Source: Citrus sinensis (lineage: Eukaryota; Streptophyta; Magnoliopsida; Sapindales; Rutaceae). Taken from it: 64,000 nucleotides of DNA. How positions within the stretch are numbered: the first letter of the stretch is position 1; every line of letters begins with the position of its first letter. Shown here in pieces: positions 1-10,495 of the stretch. The stretch lies in contig NC_068560.1 in assembly GCF_022201045.2 (NCBI RefSeq), positions 6,046,001 to 6,110,000 of the forward strand, given 5' to 3'. A model generated the notes under the pieces. It ran no database searches. It was not told the DNA's origin and worked only from the letters and a program-made list of their open reading frames with translations. The position numbers were made by a program, and so were the translations under genes.

Positions 1-9
1 GTTCTTGAC

Positions 10-2388
10 ATGAAATCGCCAAGCACCATCAAGGAGGTTCAAAGCTTGGCAGGCCGGGTAGCTGCTTTGAGCCGCTTTATCTCCAAGGCTACCGACCGGT
101 GTAAGCCCTTTTTCAAAGCTTTGAAGACCGGTAAAAAGCTCCAATGGACACCCGATTGCGAAGAGGCTTTCCAAGAACTGAAGGGGTACCTCGTGAATGC
201 TCCACTACTTGCCAAACCTGAGCCGGGAGAGGTGCTGCTGCTATATCTCGCCGTATCCGAGCATGCCACCAGCTCTGTCTTACTCCGAGAGGAAGATAAT
301 GGGGTACAACGACCTATTTACTACACTAGTAAGGCTATGGTTGATGCCGAAAAAAGGTACCCCACCTCTGAGAAGATCATTTTGGCATTGGTTGTCTCCG
401 CACGGAAGCTCAGACCATATTTTCAGGCTCACACCATTGCAGTCGTCACCAACCTTCCCCTCCGGCAAATCCTTCAGAAGTTAGACATGTCCGGAAGGCT
501 TCTCCGATGGTCCCTCGAATTAAGTGAGTTCGACATCATCTTCAAGCTTCGTTCGGCGATTAAAGCTCAGGCCATTGCTGATTTCATTGCGGAATTCGCC
601 AATGACTCAAGTGGTGAAGGCGATCTGAGATACCTGTTAGATACCCCACCTACCGATGAAGAGGAGCAGGTCTGGGAAATATATGTGGATGGTTCCTCTA
701 ACTCACACGGAAGTGGCGCGGGAGTTATTATAATCGACCCGAACAAGGTGAAAATATGCTACGCCCTGCAATTCGGATTCAAGGCTTCAAACAACGAAGC
801 CGAGTACGAGGCAATCATAGCGGGGTTGAGGATGTCGAAGGCTTTGGGAGCAAAAAGGGTACACGTCAAGAGCGACTCACAGTTGGTGGTAAGCCAGATT
901 ACCGCACAATATCAAGCGAAAGAGGAAAACATGAAGGGGTACCTCGAAAAAACCAGAGAGTTGATGTCCCAATTTTGCGAGGTTAAAGTGGAAAGGGTAC
1001 CCCGACTGGAGAACAGCGAAGCCGATACCCTAGCGAAAATGGCGTCCCTTGGTGTAGCTCAGTCAGCCGGCCCCATCACAACAGAACACATACCCGCCCC
1101 CAGCATTGATCTCCTAGAGCCGTTGGAAGTAGGATCACTGTCCAACGAGGTACTTTGGATGGAGCCTATCATAAGGCACCTCAAGGATGGAGACCTCCCC
1201 TCAGATAAAAGTGAAGCGAGAAGACTAAAGTATAAAGCTGCCCGGTATTGCCTGATCCAGGATACCCTATACAGAAGAGGGTTCACTCTTCCTTACCTTA
1301 AATGCTTGGGAAGCGACGAGGCCGAGTATGTCATGAGGGAGATACATGAGGGGATTTGTGGCAATCATTATGGAGCACAATCACTGGCGCAAAAAGCTCT
1401 CCGTCAGGGGTACTACTGGCCAACCATGCGGGAAGATGCCAAGAATATGGTACGAAACTGTGACAAATGCCAAAGGTTCGCCAGGGTACCCCACCTACCC
1501 CCAGAGAAGCTAACAGTTATATCTTCCCCTTGGCCCTTCGCTATGTGGGGAGTGGACCTCATTGGCCCGTTACCTACCGGGAAGGGGCAAGCAAAACATG
1601 CAATCGTGGCGGTAGATTATTTTACAAAATGGGCGGAAGCGGAGCCACTAACAAGCATCACAGAAAGGAAAACCACCGAATTCATTTGGAAGAACCTCAT
1701 TTGCAGATTTGGAATCCCTTATGCAATTATCAGTGATAACGGCAAGCAATTCGATAATGAAAAATTTCGAAGCTTTTGTTCGGAGTTGGGGATAGCCAAC
1801 CGATTTGCTACACCTGCCCACCCCCAATCTAATGGGCAAGTCGAAGCCGTTAACAAGATTATCAAAGGTATCCTGAAGAAGAAGCTAGAGGAAAGAAAGG
1901 GAGCATGGGTAGACGAGCTACCTGGCGTACTGTGGGCATACCGGACTACTCAAAACACCTCCACCAGGGAGACCCCGTTTTCCCTCGCATTCGGTGTTGA
2001 CGCAGTGATTCCTGCAGAAATCGGGGTACCCTCTCACAGGGTTGAATACTTCGATGAGGCCGAGAACACCTCCTTGGTTGCTTCAAACCTTGATTTGGTG
2101 GCTGAAAAAAGGGCTAGAGCAGAACTGAGGACAGCCATATATCAGCATCGCATTTCGGGTCTATATGAAAAAAGGGTACGCCCTCGATCCTTCAAGAAAG
2201 GAGACTTGGTCTTGAGAAGGGTAACTCAGAACACTAGGGTACCCTACGAAGGTGCTTTCGGGGCAAATTGGGAAGGACCTTACCGCATCGACAAACCCGT
2301 TGGGACAGGTGCATACAGGCTACTCCACATGGATGGCACAATTGTGAGGCACCCCTGGAACGCTGCAATGCTACGGAAATATTACTAA
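10..2388 (+). CDS. pol: gypsy pol C-terminus: end of RT, dual RNase H, integrase (5' end outside window)
   Basis: The frame is open from the window edge; the first Met is probably internal to pol. Residues about 1-60 are the RT-RNase H connection. Residues about 60-200 are a gypsy RNase H whose usual catalytic DAS reads LAVS, so it looks inactivated. Residues about 221-345 are a second RNase H with acidic residues in VDGSS, NNEAEYEA, KSDSQL and SEADTLA, as expected for the extra archaeal-type RNase H of Tat elements. Integrase follows: an HHCC zinc-binding region (about 443-490), then the catalytic core with D in GVDLIGPL, D in IISDNGKQF and E in SNGQVEAVNK. No chromodomain is present, as expected for Tat. 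There are no internal stops over 792 codons. Three RVP, two KGY and other codon sets are written so that they create GGTACC. Confidence 0.9.
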   Translation: MKSPSTIKEVQSLAGRVAALSRFISKATDRCKPFFKALKTGKKLQWTPDCEEAFQELKGYLVNAPLLAKPEPGEVLLLYLAVSEHATSSVLLREEDNGVQRPIYYTSKAMVDAEKRYPTSEKIILALVVSARKLRPYFQAHTIAVVTNLPLRQILQKLDMSGRLLRWSLELSEFDIIFKLRSAIKAQAIADFIAEFANDSSGEGDLRYLLDTPPTDEEEQVWEIYVDGSSNSHGSGAGVIIIDPNKVKICYALQFGFKASNNEAEYEAIIAGLRMSKALGAKRVHVKSDSQLVVSQITAQYQAKEENMKGYLEKTRELMSQFCEVKVERVPRLENSEADTLAKMASLGVAQSAGPITTEHIPAPSIDLLEPLEVGSLSNEVLWMEPIIRHLKDGDLPSDKSEARRLKYKAARYCLIQDTLYRRGFTLPYLKCLGSDEAEYVMREIHEGICGNHYGAQSLAQKALRQGYYWPTMREDAKNMVRNCDKCQRFARVPHLPPEKLTVISSPWPFAMWGVDLIGPLPTGKGQAKHAIVAVDYFTKWAEAEPLTSITERKTTEFIWKNLICRFGIPYAIISDNGKQFDNEKFRSFCSELGIANRFATPAHPQSNGQVEAVNKIIKGILKKKLEERKGAWVDELPGVLWAYRTTQNTSTRETPFSLAFGVDAVIPAEIGVPSHRVEYFDEAENTSLVASNLDLVAEKRARAELRTAIYQHRISGLYEKRVRPRSFKKGDLVLRRVTQNTRVPYEGAFGANWEGPYRIDKPVGTGAYRLLHMDGTIVRHPWNAAMLRKYY

Positions 2389-3479
2389 AGGACAGTGTCT
2401 CAACCTTTAGTCTTTTGCTGTTATTTGCTTTCTTTAATGTTTTTGTGTGATAGGCCAAATAGGGTACCCCAAATGCCCTATGTTGTTCAGTTACAACTTT
2501 AGAGTTTCTTTAATTTTCAAATGAAAAGAATAGGAGGTCTTGCGGTCTCCCATTCTCCTCAGGGTAACAAAGCTAAGTCATGTATTGATCAACGCTTTCG
2601 TTATCTATAAATGCATTTTCTTTCTCAACAAATATGATGTGAGTTCTTTCTTTATTTTTCGCCACTTCGATCTTAGAATGCAGATTACATTCATTTATCG
2701 CCATTAATATACCCTCGCATCTGGTTATATGCAATTCTCGCCATACGCTTGTCAGTTATGACTAACCTATCACAGGACCAGCCAAGGTACTTGATATGCC
2801 TAGATCGTGACGATCTGTGTAAAGCCAAGATAGGCAATGGAGTGAACAGCCTAGGGGTAGCCTTTCTGCGGAAGCATGACAAAGCTACCTAGACAAAGAG
2901 AGGGAGGGTCAAAGAAGACCCGAGGGTGAAGAAAAACCGGCATACCCTAGCGGCACGAAGTTCGGCTTAGGTATGAGAACACCCACACCTCCGTCCTCGT
3001 ACTTTTGCAAAGTATGGGATAAGCTATTCAAAAATTCGGAGAGCACTTCGAAAGAATAAGAAATTGATTGGTTGGACCAATTGCGCACTTTCAATTTTTG
3101 ATCGAGATGTCGCGACGATGTTTTGATTACCTATTTGTGGAAAATCCGCCATGGTTGCCGAGGAGGGCATGCACCAAATTCGCCGCTCAGTGTAAACCAG
3201 CAGGCGCCTGATGTTGAATACTTGTTAAGGTACCAGGGGTACCCCATTTTAAAAAAAAAAATGATGAAATGAGAGGTACCCTAGGAATTTGTAAGATAAC
3301 AGTTTAGCCAAGCATTCATTTGCAGAATAATGCAAAGTACAAGAGGACTAGATGGTATGATATCATAACAAAAGAGAAGTCTCAATAAAACAAAATATCC
3401 CGAGAAACCAAAAAGAAATAAACAAGGTCCAAATAGCAAAATGTGGATAGATCCGATAAACAAGAGCACAGTGAGAAGG
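2389..3479. other. Spacer between pol and the antisense gene of the Tat element
   Basis: No coding region is recognised. It holds an imperfect palindrome near 2531-2560 (AGGAGGTCTTGCGG / TCTCCCATTCTCCT) and four GGTACC sites. It is probably 3' untranslated sequence shared by the pol transcript and the convergent antisense gene. Confidence 0.5.
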
Positions 3480-5787
3480 CTACACCGAGGGGGGAACGCG
3501 ATCCCCAACATCCGTCTCTAGAGGGCGATCGGCAGAAGACTCCGAGGTACCCGGAATATGAGCCGCCGAAATAGGGGCATCCGAGGCGGGCAACGACTGA
3601 GGCTGATGGGGTACCCCAGGCGACCCAGAAGGGGTACCCGACCGTGCCTGGGAAGACTTCTTCCGCTCCGCAATTGTCTTCAGAATGGCAGCCTTGTTGA
3701 CGAATTTCTGCACGCGGGGTACCTCCAACGCCGGATCCACACTCCACACCTCCGTCATGATGAGTGAGAATGCATCCTCCGCCATCGTCTTTTGCCGAGA
3801 TAGCAGATCCCCGTTGGTGGCCCTCAACTCCTCACAATCCTTCTCCACCCTAGCTTTCTCTCCCGATAGGCCAGCAATGCGTTCTTGCAGAGTTTTAACT
3901 TCTCGAGCGAGCTGATCCTCACGAGATTGACGGCTTTGAAGCTCACTCCTTAACTTGTCGACCTCTGACTGTGCGGCAACAAGGGAGTCGAGATCCGGAA
4001 GGCAGTGGCTAAAGAGAAAAGATGCCTGCGGGTCATGCAAGACATGTTAAATATATGTGTATGGCGAAAAGATCAAATAAGTAAAAAAAAAAAAATGATG
4101 AAGAGTACACCCAGGGTACCCCAAGAAAGCCTACCTCTTGGGTAGCCCTAAGTGCTTGACCATAACGCTGGCTCAAGCTCATCTTGTCAACCTCTTCAGC
4201 AACCTCGGAGGTAACATTTTCAGCAGAGTAGTAAAAGTGGCGAGCCAAGTGCGAAACCTCCTTGTTAGAAGCCGGGTCTAAGTCACCCTCACGTAACTCA
4301 TCGGGGAAAGTAGAAACCAGCCCGAATTTTCTCTTCTTCGAGCGAGGGGTACCCTTTGACCCGCTGTGGGAGGTACCCTGAGATTTCCCCTTTGGACCGG
4401 GAGCTCGAGGAGGTCGGGAGCCTTTCGGGGGTACCGCCGAATCCTGAGATCCGGAAGCACCGCCCACTACCGCTTGGAAGAAGGCGTCGAAAGCATCACC
4501 CGTCGATTCCATGACTGCACCCAATGCACAAAAGTTATGTTAGCTGGACAAGTACTAAGTACTGCAAAAGTAAAAATAAGAAATGGAAAGCGGAGAAGCG
4601 AAACGAAGAATGCAATAATAATGGGGTACCCCAGTCCCATAAGTAATAATAGGATACCCCCCGACACCCAAATCATACATGAGTCACCCCCAGGAGCAGA
4701 TGTAGGACTTCGGTCAATCAGCCCCGCTCTCCATAATCGGCTCTCCTCCAGCACATCACTACCCCTCTGTGCACCTCGAAGCCTGTCCATAAATTTCTTC
4801 ACCTCTCTCCCCACCTCCTGAACTGGGCATGATCCTTTAGCCCATGTCACACCTGTGAAAGCATAAAGAACTCAAGGTTAGTGAGACATTGAGGCGAAAG
4901 ATTCCGATTAAAAACCATAAGTAAGGGAGATACTTACAGTCTACATTGAAGGAATGAGAAACCTCCACGGGGTCGCCCTTCTCACCTAGAGTCTCTGTCC
5001 CCCACCTACCCTCAGCGACAAACCATCCCTTTCGGTAACCCTTCTTCAAGGCGGGGTTCCCCTCAACGATGTGGCCATGATCACCCCAGGGAGAGAAGTA
5101 AGCAATGCCGGGACCCTTAGGCTTCTTGAATTGGTAAAGGCCCCTCAACTCCCGAACAGAAATGTCGCGCTTCACGACCTCCAACCATAACACATGTAAG
5201 CCCGTCAGTGTCCTCCACCCTGGAAGGGACAGCTGCCCAGGAGCTACCCCCAAGTAATTAAACATTTTCATAAAGAATGGTTGGAGGGGCAGGCGGAGTC
5301 CTAGATCGAAGAGGTCGATATGGAGAGCAATCCCATCAGACTTTGGACACTCGGGTCGCTCATTCACATGGGGTACCCTAAGCTGGACAGACGGAGGAAT
5401 ATTGTATTTGGCTCTAATTTGCTCCAACTCCCCCAAAGTAGCCCTCCTAATGCCTAGGGAAAAAGGGTTGCTAGATTTTGAAGGTGTGGCAGGGGGAGAT
5501 TTAGGCGGCTGGTCCGAGGAACGAGCTGGAACCTTAGGCTTGGTTGGCTTACCCTTCTTTCGAGGATGAGGGGTAGGCCGTCTACTAGGAAAGCGTGGGC
5601 TGACACGAGGGGTACTCCTAGGAGGAGGGGGCTCAGAACGAGAATTGCAACTCCTAGAGGAATTAGGAGGGGACCGATCCCCCTCGCTGATGGAGATGTG
5701 GGAAGGGGAACCCGCAGGAGGGTTGTCAACCCTACTAGCCCCAACTTTACGTCGCTTCATCGGGGGTCCCGTGTGCTTTTTGCCCAT
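3480..5787 (-). CDS. Antisense accessory gene of Tat element, 4 exons, 656 aa (Transposase_28-type protein)
   Basis: Exons by inspection: 5787-4938, 4852-4658, 4514-4135, 4025-3480. Introns are 4937-4853 (GTAAGT donor, CAG acceptor), 4657-4515 (GTATCC, CAG) and 4134-4026 (GTAGGC, CAG). Phases agree at every junction, giving one 657-codon frame (stop at 3482-3480). The N-terminus is basic, Pro/Ser-rich and KR-rich, possibly a nuclear signal. Residues about 105-283 resemble the plant 'putative gypsy type transposon' domain (Transposase_28, PF04195) with PFFMKMFNYLGVAPGQL and WRTLTGLHVLW. Exon 3 adds a low-complexity basic stretch (KGSRPPRAPGPKGK, PRSKKRK). Exon 4 (residues about 490-545) is a heptad-rich coiled coil. 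Function is unknown; such proteins are carried antisense in Tat elements. The alternative is a captured host gene. Splicing is inferred from sequence only. Confidence 0.75.
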
Positions 5788-5798
5788 CTACTTTTACC

Positions 5799-5935
5799 CA
5801 ACAACACACCCACAAGTTCCCCAACAGCACATCCACAAGCCCCCAACAGCACATCCACAAGTTCCCCAACAATACACCCAACGATACACCCAACAACATA
5901 TCCACAAGCCCCCAACAACACATCCAACAAGCCAC
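5799..5935. repeat. Minisatellite, about 23-bp unit, upstream of the antisense gene
   Basis: A CA-rich unit resembling CCCCAACAGCACATCCACAAG is repeated with partial units about six times just upstream of the antisense start codon. It is followed by an A-rich tract near 6020-6035. It could lie in the promoter or 5' leader of the antisense gene. Confidence 0.75.
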
Positions 5936-6284
5936 ATGTTTTCCAAACAGCAATATATCCATACCAAGCACCATCCACCACACATCAACCACCAAATGCA
6001 AACACCAACCAACAAAACAAAAAAAAAAAAAAACAACAAAAACCAAAAACAAAATTTTCTCAGAGTATGCAAAATAGCGCCACTGTGAATGCGCCAAAGG
6101 AGGAGAAGCGAGGAGGGATACCTGTGATTCACCAATTCAACAGATCGGGATTGATAATCGCGGCGAAATGAAGCTGCAGGCAACCAAAAATAGTGGGTAA
6201 AAATATGCAAGTATAAAAACAAAAATAAGCTTAAATATATATAGTTATTTATAAACAAATGAATAAATAAAATGAAGAACGAAG

Positions 6285-6715
6285 AAGCTGCAGCAACCGG
6301 CGTCGGCTGTCATGGCTGCAACCACCGAGAACCGACGCCGGAGATCACGAGAAGGATGCCGGAAACCGCCAAAGGAGGACGCCAGCCAAAAAAAAAAAAA
6401 AAAAAAAAAAGAAAACGAAGAACAGAGAAGACAACACGGAAGAGGGGACTGCAGCCACCAAACCGACGTCGGCTGTCGTGGCTGCAAGCACCGAACCGAC
6501 GCCGGCTGCAACCACACCAAACCGACGCCGGAAATCATAGAGAAAAGCACCGGTCGAAACAAAAAAAAAAAGAGAAAAATCGAGAAGCTACAGCCGCTAA
6601 ACTAACGCCGGAAACCACCAAACCGACGCCGGCTGCCGCGGCTGCAGCCACCGAACCAACGCCGGCCGCAACCACACCAAACCGACGCCGGAAATCACAG
6701 AGAAAAACACCAAGC
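6285..6715. repeat. Imperfect GC-rich tandem repeat (CCGACGCCGG motif) in Tat spacer
   Basis: The motif AACCGACGCCGG plus GGCTGCAACCAC recurs in three blocks (about 6295-6345, 6450-6545, 6590-6715). The last two blocks show a higher-order period of roughly 175 bp and both end in GAAATCA(T/C)AGAGAAAA. Long A runs at 6390-6410, 7072-7108 and 7413-7436 interrupt the spacer. Retand-like elements are known to carry amplified tandem repeats at this position. Confidence 0.7.
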
Positions 6716-7069
6716 CGAAACGGAAAAGAGAAGAAAAGGGAAGGAAGAGAGAAAGCACCAAGGGAAAAATAAAGAAACGATGAAGGAGGGGTTACCGTGT
6801 GTATCGCCGGACTGAGATCTCGCCGTGAACCGCCGGAAATCGCCTTGAACTGACCAGATCTGGAGCCCAAAACCGCCACTGCAGCAGCCGAGATCCACGC
6901 CGGAAAACGTACCAGATCAACGCCGGCCGAGAGAGAAAGAGAAAGAAGAAAGAAAGAAAAGGAAGAAGGAAAAGAGAGAAAAAGGAAGGAGAAACGTGAG
7001 AAAGAAAATGGGAAAGAAATAAAAGAAAAAGAGTAAAGGGAGAGTAAAGCCTAGGGAAGATGAACAAGG

Positions 7070-7111
<42 letters not shown>

Positions 7112-7590
7112 TAAAGAAATTTTTATTTTTACCTGTGATAATGTTGATCCAGCTAGAAGAAGAGACGAAATTATGGAAGAAAAAGGCTACTGGAAATAAT
7201 CAATTTTTGGGAGTTCGTTTGGGGATTTTCAAAACTTTGACACACGTCAGGAGTTTTAAATTCAACCTGACAGAACACGTTGCTCAAGAAAGGAGTTCAG
7301 GGATGTTTGAGTGAGATTTGTATTTTCAAAATTCAAACTGCGTGTCAGACGGCTGCCACTTCCCAAGAAAAAGGAGAGAGACATATGAAGACAACTGTTC
7401 GTTCTCATCGTGTAAAAAAAAAAAAAAAAAAAAAAAAGCGGGAAAAGGAAAAGACAAAGAGAAGATTTTTAGTTTGAAGTACACAAAGTTTAGTCAAGGG
7501 AAGAAGCTAAGCAAGGTACCCTCCGGTCCAGCCGCATCGCCACGTGTCACTCATATAATAAGTTTCTTTTGCCTCCAATACTTCTCGCCA

Positions 7591-7607
7591 AAAAGAAACT
7601 AGGGGGA
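7591..7607 (+). other. Polypurine tract (plus-strand primer) of the Tat element
   Basis: A purine-rich stretch (AAAAGAAACTAGGGGGA, one pyrimidine pair inside) sits directly before the TG of the LTR, the expected place for the plus-strand priming site. Confidence 0.7.
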
Positions 7608-8597
7608 TGTTGTTTGAGGGAAAGATGGGAAAGGTAATAGAGCGCCACGTGTCAGCCAATGGAATGATATCAGCACAATCGGAGGTACCCTACATAATCC
7701 GAGGTGCCCGACATGACTTGAGGTACCCCGTATAAATAGAGGTACCCTGCACAATTATAGGTATCCCACACAAATAGAGGTACCCCATACAAATAGAGGT
7801 ACCCCATATAAATAGAGGTATCCCATACAGATAGGGGTACCCTGCGTAATAGGGGGTACCCCATGTAATTCGAGGTACCCGGCAAAGCGGATGCAAGAGA
7901 ATCCACCGAAAATATCCGCCATGAGAAACGTCTCCGCCTCCTAAAAGATATCATTTGATTTTGTCAGAATTAAGAATCAAAAGCGACGTGCTAAAAGGAG
8001 GGACAGCCGTCTGCTACCTCTGCCAAAAGTGAAGGACACTGTCCCAAGGACAGTGGTCCCTAGCCGCCTACCCGACAGCTACTGCAGAGGTACCCTGGAC
8101 CACTCTCCAGCGCACGCCACGTTTCCAAAAGATGAGATACGCCGCGAACATGCACATAACGGCCCCAAGAATCATAAAAGCGGTAAAAGGACGTTAGCCA
8201 AAAAGGGTATGCCACGTGGCAGCTAAGGTACTCCATATATAAAGGCGCCTAGGTTTCATTCTCCATCATGCTCTCATTCGCCCAAAAACACTCACACTCC
8301 AAAAAAGAGGTTTTCTTCAACCTTAAACCCTAATTTACAGAGGGCTAGCTAGCTCTCTTTGCAATAAAAGCTTGAGTTTGCTAACTTGAGCGTCGGAGTG
8401 TGAACGCCGGGGTACCCCTGGCTTCACCTCTAACCTCTATTTCATTGTTTTGCAGGCGTGAAGCTCATTTTGAAGGATACCTCTCTTGTTTCTGATCTTC
8501 CACCATTGTTACCATTCTCTCTCCCTTTCTCACCTCCCCGCATTTCAGATACACCGCACCGCACACAATAAACTAGTGAGGTACCCCATCTCCCCCA
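7608..8597 (+). repeat. 3' LTR of the Tat element
   Basis: It starts TGTTGTTTG right after the polypurine tract. A TATA box (TATATAAAG, 8236-8244) lies about 630 bp in, and a polyadenylation-like AATAAA lies near 8363. U3 holds the GGTACC minisatellite at 7682-7880. The end is set at a CA near 8588-8597 where the GC-rich sequence gives way to AT-rich DNA; without the other LTR this is approximate. Confidence 0.75.
7682..7882. repeat. 18-19 bp minisatellite with GGTACC in each unit, in U3
   Basis: Roughly ten to eleven units of the form GAGGTACCCCATACAAATA run head to tail; eight keep GGTACC exactly and others show GGTATC or GGTGCC. The array sits about 360 bp upstream of the TATA box, where a transcriptional or structural role would be possible. 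Confidence 0.9.
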
Positions 8598-9434
8598 AAA
8601 ATATAAATTCATTGTTGAAGATTGATTTTGGATTTTCCTACCCCAAAATCAGTTGAAAACAATATTATTTATTTTGATAACAAAAAAATATATGATCTTA
8701 AATAAGGATATTTCTATAACTTATTAACAATCCATTACCTCATGATTAATAGTCTGTGTAATGGTAAAACAATGAAAGGATGCTTGTTTATTAGTTATTC
8801 TAATTTTTGAACCATGATTCCTTCATAATTTATGTTTCCCCTTGAGCAAAATACTCGTACTGACATTTAAGTAGTTTGATATTGAAGTTTTATTTTTATT
8901 TTTTTCCTTTCGGAACGATTATCTCCAAGTGTAATTGTTAAAAGTTATTTAATTGGAATATAAAATTATTGGCTATTTGAAATTCATGATAGAAAGTAGA
9001 AACAAAACAAGTCATTTGAAAATAACTCCACTATTTTAATTTTTAATGTTTCATACGTGAAGCCCGAGATTTTAGCTCCAAGGGCCGATGAGTCCATCTT
9101 CGGCCCAAGTACAGTTTTTGGTTAGAAACAAATTTTCGACCATGAGTCCATGGACTTCGGTGTTCAGAACAATCCTTATTTCATTGGTTAATGTAATTCA
9201 CATATTTTTTTGAAGACAGAATAAATATGCAATCGGGATTATATTTAACAAGCATAATTAATACACCCTAATTCTCTCTCTCCTTTTAAAATAAAACCTT
9301 GAGGCAAGTAAATTAAAAGTGAGAAATCTTTACAAACAAAGGGAGGGATATAACAACCTTACCCCACAACATAACTTACAAAAAAGAAAATTATCCCATA
9401 AAAAAAAAAAAAAAAACTAATACTGGTGAAATCG
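8598..9434. other. AT-rich intergenic DNA, nothing recognised
   Basis: No coding sequence or repeat boundary was recognised. The stretch 9060-9165 is less AT-rich but matches nothing I know. Confidence 0.4.
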
Positions 9435-9439
9435 ATAAT

Positions 9440-10170
9440 TGGGGAATCCCATCTGATCATGAAGAAGCAAACTAGATACCTCAGTAGGAGGGGAGCTCTA
9501 CTATTGAACATTTGCATTTCATCCACGAGAAACATGAGAAAAATAATGTTCATTGAAGCCATCTTACTCGAGCGGAGTTGATACGAGTCATTATGAATCC
9601 AAGACACTGCAGAACTATAGCACTCTCAACCGAAAGGAAAAAACAGCCCTTGTCAAAAGCAAACTCGAGAGCATGAAGAATAGCTTGAATCTCAGCAAAT
9701 TAACTAGAGCGAATGCCCAAAGAATTGGCAAAGCCGCCATAAAAGATGTCCGAGCTGTCACAAACCATCATTATTGGCTTTAATCCAGCAAGATTAAGGG
9801 GCGAGCCGGAGCACAGGAGTGACCTTATTAGGAGCCTTACTGAAACTAATCTGGAAGCCAATAACAAATCAGATTGCAAAAAAGATAAAGCCAGGCCAAG
9901 AAGGGCCAAGAAGCTGAACTTGAGCACGACAATTGAAAATAATATTTGGAATCCAAGTTGAAGAGATTCCATCATTTCATGGACCGCATCATTACGAGCC
10001 TACCAAAGACCATGTAAGATACAAACCACCAAGCACCCAAACATTATGAACTCGAGACGAAAAGCACTTGGTAACAAGCAAATTCCACGAGTCACCGAGA
10101 TTGTCAGGATCGCCAACACTAACTTTTGAAGAGATTAAAACACCGAGCCCAAATAGATTTAGCAACTGCA
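9440..10170 (-). pseudogene. LINE (non-LTR) fragment: end of RT zinc region and RNase H, degraded
   Basis: On the minus strand, several frames together spell a plant LINE C-terminus. First comes a stretch like KCFSSRVHNVWVLGGLYLTW (near 10020-10080), typical of the zf-RVT/linker. Then follows an RNase H-like part with CDSSDIFYGGFANSLG (about 9710-9760), EIQAILHALEFAF and VESAIVLQCLG (about 9600-9700). Stops and frameshifts break it, so it is dead. Boundaries are approximate. Confidence 0.6.
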
Positions 10171-10175
10171 CATTT

Positions 10176-10495
10176 TGTAAATATATTAATGGCATAATTT
10201 ATTTACATATTTTATCCTCTAATCTTAGATTTATTAGATTCTTTTACTTATGATTTTAGTTAATTTATTTTTATTAAACAGGCTAATAAATTAACATTTA
10301 GATATAAACCGAGCTTAAAACAACAAAACTTGAAGTAAATTAAAGATTATAGGATTTTTCATTCGCGGGCTTAAGCTAAATTTTAATTATATTTGTTGGC
10401 CCAATTTATTATGTAAACGAGTGAGGAATAAAAGCTTATATTAAATGGCTTGATTTGAAGCCTAAGTGAGAAGCACATGAGCCAATGGAAGCGAG
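10176..10495. other. AT-rich DNA between LINE fragment and hAT MITE
   Basis: No gene seen. The right end carries the 8-bp target duplication GAAGCGAG (10488-10495) of the next element. Confidence 0.4.

Larger units (their letters stand above)
1..8597 (+). mobile_element. Tat/Retand-type Ty3/gypsy retrotransposon, 3' portion
   Basis: The window opens inside pol of a large gypsy element. In order it contains the end of pol (10-2388), a spacer, an antisense four-exon gene (5787-3480), a tandem-repeat spacer, a polypurine tract (7591-7607) and one LTR starting TGTTG at 7608. A tethered degenerate RNase H followed by a second intact RNase H, plus an antisense gene between pol and the 3' LTR, is the known layout of the Tat lineage (Retand-like). 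The 5' LTR, gag, protease and most of RT lie upstream of the window. GGTACC occurs about 33 times by eye here and only a few times elsewhere. The right boundary is uncertain by about 10 bases because there is no second LTR to compare (CA at 8588 or 8597). Confidence 0.85.

Noticed and set aside
5566..6258. Several 74-201 codon frames over the CA-rich spacer of the Tat element
   Set aside because: They are products of the minisatellite (repeated PTAHPQVP or VLLGACG strings) and shadows of the antisense gene.
6245..7067. Frames of 67-166 codons on both strands in the GC-rich repeat spacer
   Set aside because: Repetitive RRR/TPA or poly-Phe translations of tandem repeats and homopolymer runs, present on both strands.
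7682..7882. Regular short repeats resembling a CRISPR array
   Set aside because: Units are contiguous 18-19 bp repeats without unique spacers, in a plant LTR.
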